The notes: generated from the sequence alone by a model not told the origin. 64,000 nucleotides of DNA from Polaribacter vadi (GCF_001761365.1 NZ_CP017477.1:766501-830500), one strand, 5' to 3'. Shown: positions 39,101-47,644, counted from the stretch's first letter. A program made the numbers and translations.

Positions 39101-40555
39101 AACTTCTGATGATAAGTCTGCTAAACCATTAAACTTCATCTTAAAGTTCTCATCATCAATCGTTAATTCTCCATCGAATTTATTATTTTGATATTGCCCA
39201 TTTGCATCAATATTTTTGTAACTATATTCTTTAAATTGAAACTCTGAAACCTTACCAATAAAAGAAGTACTAATATTTTCTAATTTAAAACCACTTCCAT
39301 TTACATCACCTTTTAAAGAAATTTTACCAAATAATGGATCGTTGAAAAAATTACCGATATTAAAATTTTTCAATTGAATTTTTCCATCATATTTTGCGTA
39401 ATCTATATTTTCGATATTCGCTATTTGCAAATCTGTTTTTAGGGTACCAATTACAGAATTTACAGTAATATTTGTTTGAATTTGATCTGGAGTAACTTTT
39501 ACTTGTCCATTTAAATTGAATTTTCCTAGTTTGCCAAATTCGGTTGGCAAATTATTACCCAAAACGTTTGGTAAAATATTTTTTAATTCTCTATAAGTGG
39601 CTGTTAAATTAGCCAAATCTCCTTCAAAAACAAAACCTCTCTCTCTACTTACAGCATTTACGAAGAATAAATCTCCTTGTATTTTTAACCCTTTTTCTGA
39701 GGATGATATTAAATTCTTTAGCTCAAAGTTATTGATAGTTCCATTTAAGTTTCCTTCTAAGCTTAAAATATCATTTCCACTCAATTCATTATAAAAGTTT
39801 TTAACATCTTGCACAGCAACTTCACTCTCATTAAAACGTGCTTTAATTTGAACTTTATTGTTAAAATCTGATAAATCTTCTTTCTTATACAAAAAATCGA
39901 TATCTGCTTTTATGTTGGTGTTTTCGGTCTGTAAAGTGGTATTTTTAAAATGCATTGCAGTTTCAGAATACGAAAAATCTGTAGTTAAATTGGTTACATC
40001 CAAACCATATTTATCATTAAAATACAAACCTCTAATATTGCTCGAAAAATTTGAACCAACAATCGATAAATCTTGTAAATTTCCACCAGCATTTTTTGCT
40101 GCATAGTTTACAGAATCTGCTTTATTGGCATTTGTTAATCTAAAATTGAGGTTATTTACGTAAACATTAGATGTTTTTAAAATAAAAGGATTTAGCGAAT
40201 CTTTAGGAGATCCATCATCAAAAGAATCAATAAAAACGCCCATATTATCATCTTCTTCGCCTTTATAGGTTTTCATGTAATAATAGGCGCCATCAAGATA
40301 AATATCATTCAAAAAAACCTCTTTGTCTAAAATTCTTTTGGCATTTATGATCGATGTTGTTAATTTCTCAACATAAATCATGGTATCTTTATGATGATCT
40401 TTAATTTCAACTCCTTTTAAATTTACACTTCCTAAAAAAGATAAATCAATCTTTTTAATCGATAAATTGGTTCCAAAATCTTCGTTAATTTTATCTGTGT
40501 AATGTTTCCCAATTTTTGTTTGTACAGCAGGAATAGAAAGCACTATACTCATCAA
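36146..40555 (-). CDS. Second TamB-like translocation/assembly protein (DUF490), start uncertain
   Basis: 1469 residues from the first plausible start; C-terminal DUF490 domain with repetitive beta-structure throughout, like the TamB at 9071-14116. It spans the periplasm. The track start TTG/ATG at 40550-40555 gives a protein lacking a membrane anchor. In the same frame and without a stop, the upstream 141 bases to 40696 encode KKILKFLGYFILFLLL directly before this Met, a clear signal anchor, but no ATG, GTG or TTG lies there. Divergent from tsaD. No TamA partner is adjacent. See the finding on its start. Confidence 0.85.
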   Translation of the reverse strand: MMSIVLSIPAVQTKIGKHYTDKINEDFGTNLSIKKIDLSFLGSVNLKGVEIKDHHKDTMIYVEKLTTSIINAKRILDKEVFLNDIYLDGAYYYMKTYKGEEDDNMGVFIDSFDDGSPKDSLNPFILKTSNVYVNNLNFRLTNANKADSVNYAAKNAGGNLQDLSIVGSNFSSNIRGLYFNDKYGLDVTNLTTDFSYSETAMHFKNTTLQTENTNIKADIDFLYKKEDLSDFNNKVQIKARFNESEVAVQDVKNFYNELSGNDILSLEGNLNGTINNFELKNLISSSEKGLKIQGDLFFVNAVSRERGFVFEGDLANLTATYRELKNILPNVLGNNLPTEFGKLGKFNLNGQVKVTPDQIQTNITVNSVIGTLKTDLQIANIENIDYAKYDGKIQLKNFNIGNFFNDPLFGKISLKGDVNGSGFKLENISTSFIGKVSEFQFKEYSYKNIDANGQYQNNKFDGELTIDDENFKMKFNGLADLSSEVYEFDFKSDIDYLNLKETNLFTRDSIAHLKGSFELDIEGNTLDDIVGNAIFKDVFYTNQKQEFSFKQFTVSSSVKDSIKRIDLESEDIAKGYVTGKFTFSEVAKVAQNALGSIYTNYQPYEVAPNQFLDFNFTVYNQIVNVFFPDIYIDDNTKLKGKIESNKNQLRFTFSSPRIDAYGNEFKEILLRTDNQNPLYNSHLTAAEVNTKFYNISKLNLLNRTENDTLYFKSEFDGGLQNNENFNLDFYYTINKENKNVLGFEKSTFVIKNTAWSINPDEEYTDKITFDLKNNEFDFSQFKLISGQQKIEFKGSLKGDSEKMLLANLTKVKLQSFLPEIDSLALKGRVSGNVDFVQKGTVYSPEANLIISNFEVNNFKQGELAINIAGDNSYEKYNVDLSINNENVKSIAATGVLDFSNKRPIIDIGVYLEDYNLQAFSPLGQDVISSLRGSVSGDFFLRGFLRNPDMEGVLRLKNAGLKFPYLNVDFDFEGESIISLEQQSFILEDIKLVDTKYNSTGRLFGNITHQNFEQWFLDLEIDTENLVALDTKNTEEATYYGTAFMKGSVAISGLTDQLTIDINATTNPRTKFVVPLKDVETVDSFRLIYFKSDKIKVEDKQRELAQEALKGLTLNIDLEVTKDAEAQVVIDEVNGSQLTGRGAGNLQIRIDTRGKFNMYGDYRIDTGVYDFKYGGIINKPFIIQKGGTVSWIGNPYEANLDVTAIYKAKANPGVLLQNFNSNRREEIDLVTRITGDLFNSKQELDIQLTNVDPTIASELEFVLNDNNVNEKTTQFISLLAFNTFRNPDKVDFDVNNTLTGTASSALAGAFSNLLNNPDSKFQLGLDYQQGERGNDIDRLNIDNQVDVSVSTQVSDRVIINGKVGVPVGAQTQSSVVGEVKVEILLNTEGNFRGIIFNRQNEIQYSQQEEGYTQGVGLSYQVNFNTLSGLLTRIGLKKEAKIKEAKNKEKKNEEKDSLISKVNSLINFEGN

Positions 40556-40753
40556 TAGTAAAAAGAGGATAAAGTACCCTAAGAATTTCAGTATTTTCTT
40601 TCCAATTATTTTGATATTTGCTGCTTTTAAAGTGCTTGTAAAATTTAAGTAATTATACTCAAAAAAAGTACCATTTAGTACAAAGAACGTGCAATTTTAA
40701 CAAAGAATTAAATTTCTATTCTTAAAAAATGGAGAGGTGCATAAATTAATCCT

Positions 40754-40761
40754 TAATTTTG
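40754..40761 (+). promoter_or_regulatory. -7 promoter element of tsaD
   Basis: TAATTTTG, an exact TAnnTTTG match 22 bases before the chosen ATG at 40783. Confidence 0.5.
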
Positions 40762-40782
40762 CAACACTTTAACTAATTTTTG

Positions 40783-41808
40783 ATGAAAAAACCTGTTTAT
40801 ATTTTAGGAATAGAATCTTCTTGTGATGATACAAGTGCATCTGTAATTTGCGATGCCAAAGTGCTAAGTAACGTTGTTGCAAATCAAGAAGTTCACTCAA
40901 AATATGGTGGAGTTGTGCCAGAATTAGCTTCGAGAGCACATCAACAAAATATTGTTCCTGTAGTGCAACAAGCTTTGGAGCAAGCCAATGTAACCAAAGA
41001 ACAATTGGCTGGAATTGCTTTTACAAAAGGCCCAGGTTTAATGGGTTCACTTTTAGTGGGAACCTCTTTCGCAAAATCTTTGGCTTTGGGTTTGCAAATT
41101 CCTTTGTTGGATGTAAACCATATGCAAGCGCACATTTTGGCACATTTTATTAAAGATGATGAAAGTAAAATACCAACATTCCCATTTATTTGTTTAACAA
41201 TAAGTGGTGGACATACACAAATTGTAAAAGTTATCAATCATTTTGAAATGGAAATTTTAGGTGAAACAATTGATGATGCTGTTGGTGAAGCTTTTGATAA
41301 ATCTGCCAAAATTTTAGGATTGCCTTATCCTGGAGGTCCTTTTATAGATAAATATGCGAAACTAGGAAACCCAAAAGCTTATAAATTTACCAAACCAAAA
41401 GTGGGCGATTTAGATTTTAGTTTCAGTGGTTTAAAAACAGGTATTTTATATTTTATTCAAAAGCAGCAAAGAATAAATCCTAATTTTGTTGAAGAAAACC
41501 TGAACGATATTTGCGCATCAATTCAGTTTACAATTATTGAAATTTTGATGAATAAGTTAAAAAATGCAGTTAAAAAAACAGGCATTAAACAAATTGCAAT
41601 TGCTGGTGGCGTTTCTGCAAATTCAGAAATTAGAAATCGCTTACAATTAGCTGAAAAACATTTTGGCTGGAAAACCTACATTCCAAAATTTGAATATACT
41701 ACAGATAATGCAGCAATGATTGCAATTACTGGCTATTTAAAATTTTTAAATAACGATTTTGCGAATGCTGATGTTACTGCTAAAGCACGCTTAAAAGTTA
41801 CAGAATAA
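40783..41808 (+). CDS. tsaD: tRNA N6-adenosine threonylcarbamoyltransferase
   Basis: 341 residues. IESSCDDTSAS at the N-terminus, PELASRAHQ and the metal-binding HMQAHILAH (His at about 110 and 114), SGGHTQIV, GGPFIDK and GGVSANSEIR are all present. It transfers the threonylcarbamoyl group to A37 of ANN-reading tRNAs. The partner that makes threonylcarbamoyl-AMP (Sua5/YrdC family) is at 47011. I use the ATG at 40783 rather than the TTG one codon earlier. Confidence 0.97.
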   Translation: MKKPVYILGIESSCDDTSASVICDAKVLSNVVANQEVHSKYGGVVPELASRAHQQNIVPVVQQALEQANVTKEQLAGIAFTKGPGLMGSLLVGTSFAKSLALGLQIPLLDVNHMQAHILAHFIKDDESKIPTFPFICLTISGGHTQIVKVINHFEMEILGETIDDAVGEAFDKSAKILGLPYPGGPFIDKYAKLGNPKAYKFTKPKVGDLDFSFSGLKTGILYFIQKQQRINPNFVEENLNDICASIQFTIIEILMNKLKNAVKKTGIKQIAIAGGVSANSEIRNRLQLAEKHFGWKTYIPKFEYTTDNAAMIAITGYLKFLNNDFANADVTAKARLKVTE

Positions 41809-41810
41809 CG

Positions 41811-41827
41811 CTCTTAGAGAGTTTTTT
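41811..41827 (+). terminator. Weak terminator after tsaD
   Basis: A short stem CTCT/AGAG with an extra three pairs beyond a mismatch, followed by TTTTTT, right after the tsaD stop. The stem is weak, so confidence is low. Confidence 0.4.
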
Positions 41828-41891
41828 ATTACCAACTAACTTTAATTCTCTTTGATAAAGACTTTTGATAAATCAATTAAACTAAAACAAT

Positions 41892-43748
41892 TTGAAAACC
41901 TTTAAAAACAGATTTTTATATAATATTTATTACTTTCTATTTTGGGTCGTTTATTTCGTTTTTGCGCGTTTCTTTTTTCTGATGTATTATGTTGATAAAA
42001 CTCAAGAATTAGAAGCATCAACAATAGGAAAAACATTTTTATATGGTTTGCGATTAGATGCTTCTTTTGCTGCGTATTTATCGACAATTCCTTATTTATT
42101 AATCATGTTTTCTGTGATTATCAACCCAAAAATCATTTTAAAAATCATAAAATGGTACACTTTTATTATCATCACTTTTATAAGTTTATTATTACTCATT
42201 GATGCTGGTTTATACCAAGCTTGGGGCGTTCGTTTAGACACTTCTTTGCTTCCTTATTTAAATACACCAGAATTAATGATTTCTTCAACATCAACTTTTC
42301 AGTTGGTTTCTGGTATTTTTGCTTGGATTTTAATTTCGTTCTTTTTTATTCAAATTTTCAAAAAAATTCATCAAAAAAATAGCGATAAAATCAGTTTTAG
42401 AAATTGGTTACATCTTCCTTTTTTTTTGTTGATGACAGCTTTTTTGATTATTCCTGTAAGAGGTGGTTTTCAAATTGTGCCTGTAAACCAAAGCAACGTT
42501 TATTTTTCTGAATCGATGTTTGCAAATCACGCAGCCATTAATTTTATGTGGAATTTTTCTAACACACTTACGCATAAAACAGATGGCACAAATCCTTATA
42601 AATATTTTGAGGATGAAACAGCCTTAAAAATCATCAACAAAACAAAAAACAACCTTTTACTTGCAGATACAGATTCTATTTTAACAACCACAAAACCTAA
42701 TGTTATTTTAATTCTTTGGGAAAGTTTACCTGCAAAAATCGTGGGCTCTTTAGGAGGTGAACCAAATGTTACTCCCAACTTAAACCGACTTTCTAAAGAG
42801 GGTTTATTATTCACAAATTTCTATGCAAATGGCGATAGAACAGATAAAGGAATTCCTGCTGTTTTAAGTGGCTATTACCCACAACCTGTAAAGAGAATTA
42901 TGCGAATGCCAAACAAAACCAGAAGCTTACCAATGTTGCCAAAAAAGATGGCAGAATTAGGTTACAAAACGTCTTTTTATTATGGTGGAGATTTAAATTT
43001 TGGCAATATGAATACGTATTTACGAAATGCAGGAATTTCAGAAATTATAGATGGAAGTCAATTTGATAAAAAAGATTGGAACTCAAAATGGGGCGCTTAT
43101 GATGATGTTTTTATGAAACGTTTTGCAGATGATTTATCAACCCAACAACAAGACCCTTTTTTTAAAATTGCATTAACATTAACGAGCCATGAACCTTACG
43201 AAATAAAAGGCGAGTATAAATTTGGAAAAGAAACGCATGATAATCAATTTAGAAGTGCACATTTTTACACAGATAGTGTTATTGGCGATTTTATCAATTT
43301 TGCCAAAAAGCAAGAATGGTATAAAAATACGTTAATTGTAATTATGTCAGATCATGGACATAGTTCTCCAAAGCATGAAGGGCCTTATTTTTCACCTAAA
43401 AAATTTAGAATTCCTATGTTATGGCTTGGAGGAGCTGTAAATTCAAATATCAAAGAAGTTAATAATTTTTCTAGCCAAGTAGATTTTTCTTATACTTTAT
43501 TAGATTTATTAAATGGCGATAAAGATGACTTTGATTTTGGTAAAAATATTTTTAATACTTCAGATGATCAATATGCTTATTACAGTTTCAATAAGGGTTT
43601 TGGAATAAAAAATAAAAATGGATTTTATCTTTATGATTACGTAAGTCAAAAACCGATTTTATATGAAGGTAAAAATTCTCAAAAACTAGATTCTTTAGGA
43701 AAGTCTATTACACAGCATTCTTATCAAGATTTTTTGGAAAGAAAATAG
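41892..43748 (+). CDS. LTA-synthase-family sulfatase-type membrane protein
   Basis: 618 residues. Five membrane helices in the first 200 residues (HLPFFLLMTAFLIIPV closes the set), then an extracytoplasmic alkaline-phosphatase/sulfatase domain: NVILILWESLPAKIVGS, TNFYANGDRTDKGIPA with the candidate nucleophile Thr, and MSDHGHSSPKHEGP with metal ligands. Related to LtaS, OpgB and EptA-type phospho-transferases; in Gram-negatives such enzymes usually modify lipid or glycan head groups. Start is TTG at 41892. Substrate unknown. Confidence 0.85.
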   Translation: MKTFKNRFLYNIYYFLFWVVYFVFARFFFLMYYVDKTQELEASTIGKTFLYGLRLDASFAAYLSTIPYLLIMFSVIINPKIILKIIKWYTFIIITFISLLLLIDAGLYQAWGVRLDTSLLPYLNTPELMISSTSTFQLVSGIFAWILISFFFIQIFKKIHQKNSDKISFRNWLHLPFFLLMTAFLIIPVRGGFQIVPVNQSNVYFSESMFANHAAINFMWNFSNTLTHKTDGTNPYKYFEDETALKIINKTKNNLLLADTDSILTTTKPNVILILWESLPAKIVGSLGGEPNVTPNLNRLSKEGLLFTNFYANGDRTDKGIPAVLSGYYPQPVKRIMRMPNKTRSLPMLPKKMAELGYKTSFYYGGDLNFGNMNTYLRNAGISEIIDGSQFDKKDWNSKWGAYDDVFMKRFADDLSTQQQDPFFKIALTLTSHEPYEIKGEYKFGKETHDNQFRSAHFYTDSVIGDFINFAKKQEWYKNTLIVIMSDHGHSSPKHEGPYFSPKKFRIPMLWLGGAVNSNIKEVNNFSSQVDFSYTLLDLLNGDKDDFDFGKNIFNTSDDQYAYYSFNKGFGIKNKNGFYLYDYVSQKPILYEGKNSQKLDSLGKSITQHSYQDFLERK

Positions 43749-43790
43749 ATGTATTATAGTAAATCTATAAAATTGTTTAAGCTAAAAGTG

Positions 43791-44243
43791 TTAAACTCCA
43801 AATTGTCTTAAATGATGATCTACATGTTTGTAGAATAAATTATTCCATTCTTTTGCTGTTAGCTTTCCAAACGAGTGAGATTCTTTTCCTTCAAATTCTT
43901 GCTCTCCTAATTGTTGAGTTTTTGTAATAAAATCGATTAATCGCTTTTTTTATGTTTCAAAATTCTTGCTATCTGTTATAACAAATTGTTTTGCAGTTCT
44001 ACCATTTTTAACATAGGCTTTCTCTGAAGTTACAATATTTTTAATTAAAGTTTTCATCAAAAATCTTACAAAAGCATTTGGTCTTGGATGCTTATCTGTA
44101 TAGACCATTTCATAGGTTACACAGCAATATGCTAACATTTGTGCCACAGACATTTTACCCCAAATTGGTTGAGTTTGAGAAGTTAAATCCTCAATTCTAG
44201 CAACAACTTCTTCAGTAATTTCTTTTGTGAAAATGTTTTTCAT
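43791..44243 (-). pseudogene. DUF1569 protein interrupted by an in-frame stop
   Basis: The frame from the ATG at 44243 ends at a TAA at 43950-43952 after 97 residues (...FVITDSKNFET). Past this stop the same frame continues for 52 more codons (KKRLIDFITKTQQLGEQEFE ... HVDHHLRQFGV) to a second TAA at 43791. The C-terminal part, including the WNNLFYKHVDHH segment, is a normal end of DUF1569/DinB-like proteins, which are about 150 residues. One base change (GAA to TAA) explains it. This is a recent nonsense mutation, a sequencing error, or readthrough. The gene abuts holA by 1 base. Metal-binding function is typical of the superfamily but unproven. Confidence 0.85.
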
Positions 44244-44244
44244 A

Positions 44245-45246
44245 TTAATGTAAAATTTTAAATAGTAATTCTTTTAGAATATCTCTTTGAGTTTGGCTTG
44301 CTCCTACTCCTTTGCTTTTCACATCTGCATCTCTTAAAAAGGCAATTACTTGTGCAACTTTTCTCATAGGATAATTTCTGGCAGCCGTAAAATAATCATC
44401 AATAAAATAAAAACCAACCCCCAAAGATTTAGAAACAGCATCTTTAGATTTATTTTCCAAACCATGAAATAACAACAATTTTGTAAAGAAACTATTCAAT
44501 AATGAAATCGTCATTACTGTTGGGTTATTTTTTGGGTTTTCCACAAAATAATTGATAATTCTATTGGCCTTCTTAATGTCTTTTGTGCCAACTGCTTTTT
44601 GCAATTCAAAATTATTAAAGTCTTTAGAAATTCCAATATTCTCTTCAATATGTTTATCATTAATGATGGTTTCTACTGGTAGAATCAACATTAACTTATC
44701 CAATTCATTTGCTATTTTGCTTAAATCAGTTCCCAAAAACTCCACTAACATATGAGCAGCTTTTGGTTCTATTTGATATTTTTTTCCACTTAAAACTCTT
44801 CTAATCCAATCTGAAACTTGATTGTCATATAATTTTTTACTCTCGAAAATTAAACCCGATTTTGCAATGGCTTTGTGTAGTTTTTTACGTTTATCTAACT
44901 TTTTGTATTTATAGTTGATAACCAAAACTGTAGTTGGCTGTGGATTTTGCGCATAAGAAACCAGTTTTTCGATAGTTCTGCTTAAATCCTGAGCTTCTTT
45001 AATAATTAAAACCTGCCTTTCAGCCATCATTGGGTAACGTTTTGCAGAAGCAACAATATCTTCTACACTTGCATCTCTACCATACATAATTTGCTGATTG
45101 AAGCCTTTTTCAGCTTCATCTAAAACCGTTTTTTCTATATAATCAGATATTTTATCTATATAATAAGGTTCTTCTCCCATTAAAAAATAAATGGGTTTTA
45201 TATCGCCTTTTTTAATATCTGAAACAATGGTTCTTATCTCGTTCAT
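44245..45246 (-). CDS. holA: DNA polymerase III delta subunit (clamp loader)
   Basis: About 333 residues with HolA features: MGEEPYYIDKI near residue 24, an AAA-like N-terminal domain, and the C-terminal helical domain. It opens the sliding clamp ring. I start at the ATG at 45246 because the frame's earlier candidate at 45270 is a TTG inside a palindrome at 45261-45279. The DUF1569 gene follows immediately. Confidence 0.9.
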   Translation of the reverse strand: MNEIRTIVSDIKKGDIKPIYFLMGEEPYYIDKISDYIEKTVLDEAEKGFNQQIMYGRDASVEDIVASAKRYPMMAERQVLIIKEAQDLSRTIEKLVSYAQNPQPTTVLVINYKYKKLDKRKKLHKAIAKSGLIFESKKLYDNQVSDWIRRVLSGKKYQIEPKAAHMLVEFLGTDLSKIANELDKLMLILPVETIINDKHIEENIGISKDFNNFELQKAVGTKDIKKANRIINYFVENPKNNPTVMTISLLNSFFTKLLLFHGLENKSKDAVSKSLGVGFYFIDDYFTAARNYPMRKVAQVIAFLRDADVKSKGVGASQTQRDILKELLFKILH

Positions 45247-45260
45247 AAGCCTATCCTTAC

Positions 45261-45279
45261 TCCTTTCCAAAGGAAAGGA
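45261..45279. repeat. Palindrome upstream of holA
   Basis: TCCTTTCCaaaGGAAAGGA, eight-base arms around AAA, ending 15 bases before the holA ATG. It forms a stem in the untranslated leader and resembles short palindromes repeated in flavobacterial genomes. Confidence 0.6.
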
Positions 45280-45359
45280 AACTCTTGCTAATTAATTATT
45301 CTAATGAATACTTTGTCTGAAAATAAATATCTGAAAGTAATTTTTTATACATTTATCGA

Positions 45360-45803
45360 ATGCAAAAACTCAATCTACCCAACTATAAATTCAAACTCAA
45401 AAGTAGCGAAAATAAGACGCTTATTTTTGATAATTTTCGAAAAAAATATTTTGTTTTAACTCCAGAAGAATGGGTTCGTCAGCATTTTGTGCAGTTTTTA
45501 ATTGATGAAAAAAAATATCCTGTTTCTTTAATCGCCATTGAAAAGCAATTAACAATCAACAACAGAAAAAAAAGAACTGATATTTTAGTTTTTAATACTG
45601 ATGGAAATCCTGATATTATTGTAGAATGTAAAGCACCACAAATAAAAATTACTCAAGCTACTTTCGATCAAATTGCACGATACAATCTAAAACTAAAAGC
45701 CAATTATTTAATTGTTACCAATGGTTTAGATCATTTTTACTGCAAAATGGATTTTGAAAAAGAAACCTATATTTTCTTGAAAGAAATACCAGCTTATAAT
45801 TAA
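45360..45803 (+). CDS. Stand-alone HsdR N-terminal-domain (PD-(D/E)xK) protein
   Basis: 147 residues covering only the type I restriction enzyme R-subunit N-terminal nuclease domain. The catalytic pattern is visible in RTDILVFNTDGNPDIIVECK: Asp, then Glu-x-Lys. There is no helicase domain, and no HsdM or HsdS gene nearby, so it is not a functional restriction system. The family is common beside holA in Bacteroidota. A nuclease or DNA repair role is inferred. Confidence 0.8.
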   Translation: MQKLNLPNYKFKLKSSENKTLIFDNFRKKYFVLTPEEWVRQHFVQFLIDEKKYPVSLIAIEKQLTINNRKKRTDILVFNTDGNPDIIVECKAPQIKITQATFDQIARYNLKLKANYLIVTNGLDHFYCKMDFEKETYIFLKEIPAYN

Positions 45804-45849
45804 GAAAACTTTAGTTATAAAACAGTTTTTAAAATGTAAATTCGCAAAC

Positions 45850-46848
45850 TTGAAAACAGCAATTGTCATATTAAATTGGAATGGTCAAAAACTACTTGAA
45901 CAGTTTTTGCCATCAATCGTAAATTTTAGCGCTAATGAAGCCGAAATTTATGTAGCTGACAATGCTTCTACAGATAGTTCTATCAATTATATAAAAGAGT
46001 TTTATCCTGCTGTAAAAATTGTTCAAAATGTTGTAAATGGTGGTTATGCAAAAGGGTATAATGATGCTTTACAGTCGATTAATGCCGATATTTATTGCTT
46101 AATTAATTCTGATGTTGAAGTTACCGAAAATTGGCTTTCTCCTATTATAGATGTTTTTAAAAGTGATGAAAAAACAGCCATCATTCAACCAAAAATTTTA
46201 GATTATAAAGATCAAACTAAGTTTGAATATGCAGGTGCTGCAGGTGGTTTTGTAGATTTATATGGATATCCTTATTGTAGAGGACGCGTTTTTAATCACC
46301 TTGAAAAAGATAACAATCAATTTAACGATATTTCTGAAATTTTTTGGGCTTCTGGAGCTTGTTTTTTTATTCGCTCTCAAGTTTATCATCAACTAAATGG
46401 TTTTGATGAAGATTATTTTGCACATCAAGAAGAAATTGATTTGTGCTGGCGAACTCAAAACATTGGTTATAAGGTTAAATATGTAGGTATGTCAACAGTT
46501 TTTCATATTGGTGGAGCTACTTTACAAGAAACAAATCCTCATAAAACATATTTAAACTTTCGAAATAGTTTATTAAATATAGTGAAAAATGTGCCTAAAA
46601 AATGGTTCTTGTTTGTTGTATTTTCTCGATTAATTTTAGACGGAATTGCAGGAATTAAATTCTTGATTGAATTAAGGCCAATCCATACTTGGTCGATTCT
46701 TAAAGCGCATTTAAGTTTTTATAAGAACTTTTTTAAATTTTTAGGAAAACGTAGAAAACTTCAGAAAAAACAAGACTATAACTTACATACAAGCATTGTT
46801 TGGCAATATTTCTTTTTGGGTAGAAAAAAATTTGAAGATCTAAAGTAA
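45850..46848 (+). CDS. Family 2 glycosyltransferase
   Basis: 332 residues. The GT-A fold starts right at the N-terminus: AIVILNWNGQ, then VADNASTDSSI, NVVNGGYAKGYN and INSDVEV (DxD-type metal site). A WASGACFFIR segment and the acceptor-site block (EDYFAHQEEIDLCWR) follow. Rhamnosyl-type GT2 enzymes share this pattern. Near the end an amphipathic/hydrophobic region suggests membrane association. Start is TTG at 45850. Confidence 0.9.
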   Translation: MKTAIVILNWNGQKLLEQFLPSIVNFSANEAEIYVADNASTDSSINYIKEFYPAVKIVQNVVNGGYAKGYNDALQSINADIYCLINSDVEVTENWLSPIIDVFKSDEKTAIIQPKILDYKDQTKFEYAGAAGGFVDLYGYPYCRGRVFNHLEKDNNQFNDISEIFWASGACFFIRSQVYHQLNGFDEDYFAHQEEIDLCWRTQNIGYKVKYVGMSTVFHIGGATLQETNPHKTYLNFRNSLLNIVKNVPKKWFLFVVFSRLILDGIAGIKFLIELRPIHTWSILKAHLSFYKNFFKFLGKRRKLQKKQDYNLHTSIVWQYFFLGRKKFEDLK

Positions 46849-46873
46849 TAGATTTAAAATTCAAAATTTTTAG

Positions 46874-47010
46874 TTCAAAGTTAGGGTAACTTCCAATAAA
46901 AGAGGAAAAAATGTAAAATTTTTGATTTTAATTAATCCTCGATACAATTTTCTAAAAAATCAAAAATCACTCAAATTGACAACTTTTGAACTTGAACCCT
47001 AAACTTTGAA
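46874..47010. repeat. Nested inverted repeats between convergent genes
   Basis: Arms TTCAAAGTTAGGGT (46874-46887) and ACCCTAAACTTTGAA (46996-47010) are inverted with one base inserted. Between them sits a palindromic element at 46938-46981. The block fills the gap between the glycosyltransferase (plus) and Sua5/YrdC gene (minus). Confidence 0.65.
46938..46981. repeat. REP-like palindromic intergenic element, copy 2
   Basis: Begins CTCGATACAATTTT and ends AAATCACTCAAATTGACA, sharing both ends with copy 1 (21915-21960). The inner loop differs, but the hairpin is kept. Confidence 0.65.
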
Positions 47011-47634
47011 TTAAAGTATCTCTAAACTTCCTTTTCCTTCTCTAACAACTTCTGGTTCATCTCCAGTTAAATCGATAATTGTAGATGCGTAATTATCTCC
47101 ATAACCACCATCAACAACTAAATCTACCAAATTCTCCCATTTCTCGAAAATTAATTCTGGATCTGTAGTATATTCTAAAACATCATCATCATCTCTAATC
47201 GAAGTAGAAACGATTGGGTTGCCTAAAGAAGAAACAATTGCTTTTACAATATTGCTATCAGGAATACGAATTCCGACTGTCTTCTTCTTCTTAAAAACTT
47301 TCGGTAAATTATTACTTCCTGGCAAAATAAATGTGTAAGGACCAGGTAAAGCTCGTTTTAATATTTTAAATGTAGGAGAATCGATTTGCTTTACATAATC
47401 TGATAAATGGCTTAAACTATCGCAAATAAAAGAAAATTTTGCTTTCTCTAATTTTACTCCTTTCATCAAAGCAATTCTTTCTAAGGCCTTGTTGCTGTTA
47501 ATATCACACCCTAAACCGTAAACAGTATCTGTAGGATAAATAATTACACCATCGTTTTTTAAAACCTTTACAATTTTATCAATTGCTTTCTGATTAGGAT
47601 TTTCGTTATAAATTTTTATAAATTCTGCCATCAT
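47011..47634 (-). CDS. L-threonylcarbamoyladenylate synthase (Sua5/YciO/YrdC family)
   Basis: 207 residues, single YrdC domain. GGVIIYPTDTVYG-like block (VIIYPTDTVYGLGCD, near 32), the KxR motif region KLEKAKFSFICDS and STSIRDDD are present. It makes threonylcarbamoyl-AMP from Thr, bicarbonate and ATP for t6A in tRNA with TsaD (at 40783). The YciO subgroup is an alternative, since only one YrdC-type protein is seen here. Two adjacent Met codons open the frame. Confidence 0.82.
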   Translation of the reverse strand: MMAEFIKIYNENPNQKAIDKIVKVLKNDGVIIYPTDTVYGLGCDINSNKALERIALMKGVKLEKAKFSFICDSLSHLSDYVKQIDSPTFKILKRALPGPYTFILPGSNNLPKVFKKKKTVGIRIPDSNIVKAIVSSLGNPIVSTSIRDDDDVLEYTTDPELIFEKWENLVDLVVDGGYGDNYASTIIDLTGDEPEVVREGKGSLEIL

Positions 47635-47644
47635 ATAAAATTAC

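Noticed and set aside
40556..40779. A separate gene in the gap before tsaD
   Set aside because: The only open frame is the in-frame upstream extension of the TamB-like gene and the tsaD promoter; nothing else coding is seen.
44245..45270. Earlier TTG start for holA at 45270
   Set aside because: The codon lies within a palindrome and adds a non-conserved MERSKDRL leader; the ATG at 45246 is preferred.
45360..45803. Type I restriction-modification system
   Set aside because: Only the nuclease N-terminal domain is present; no HsdM, HsdS or helicase near it.
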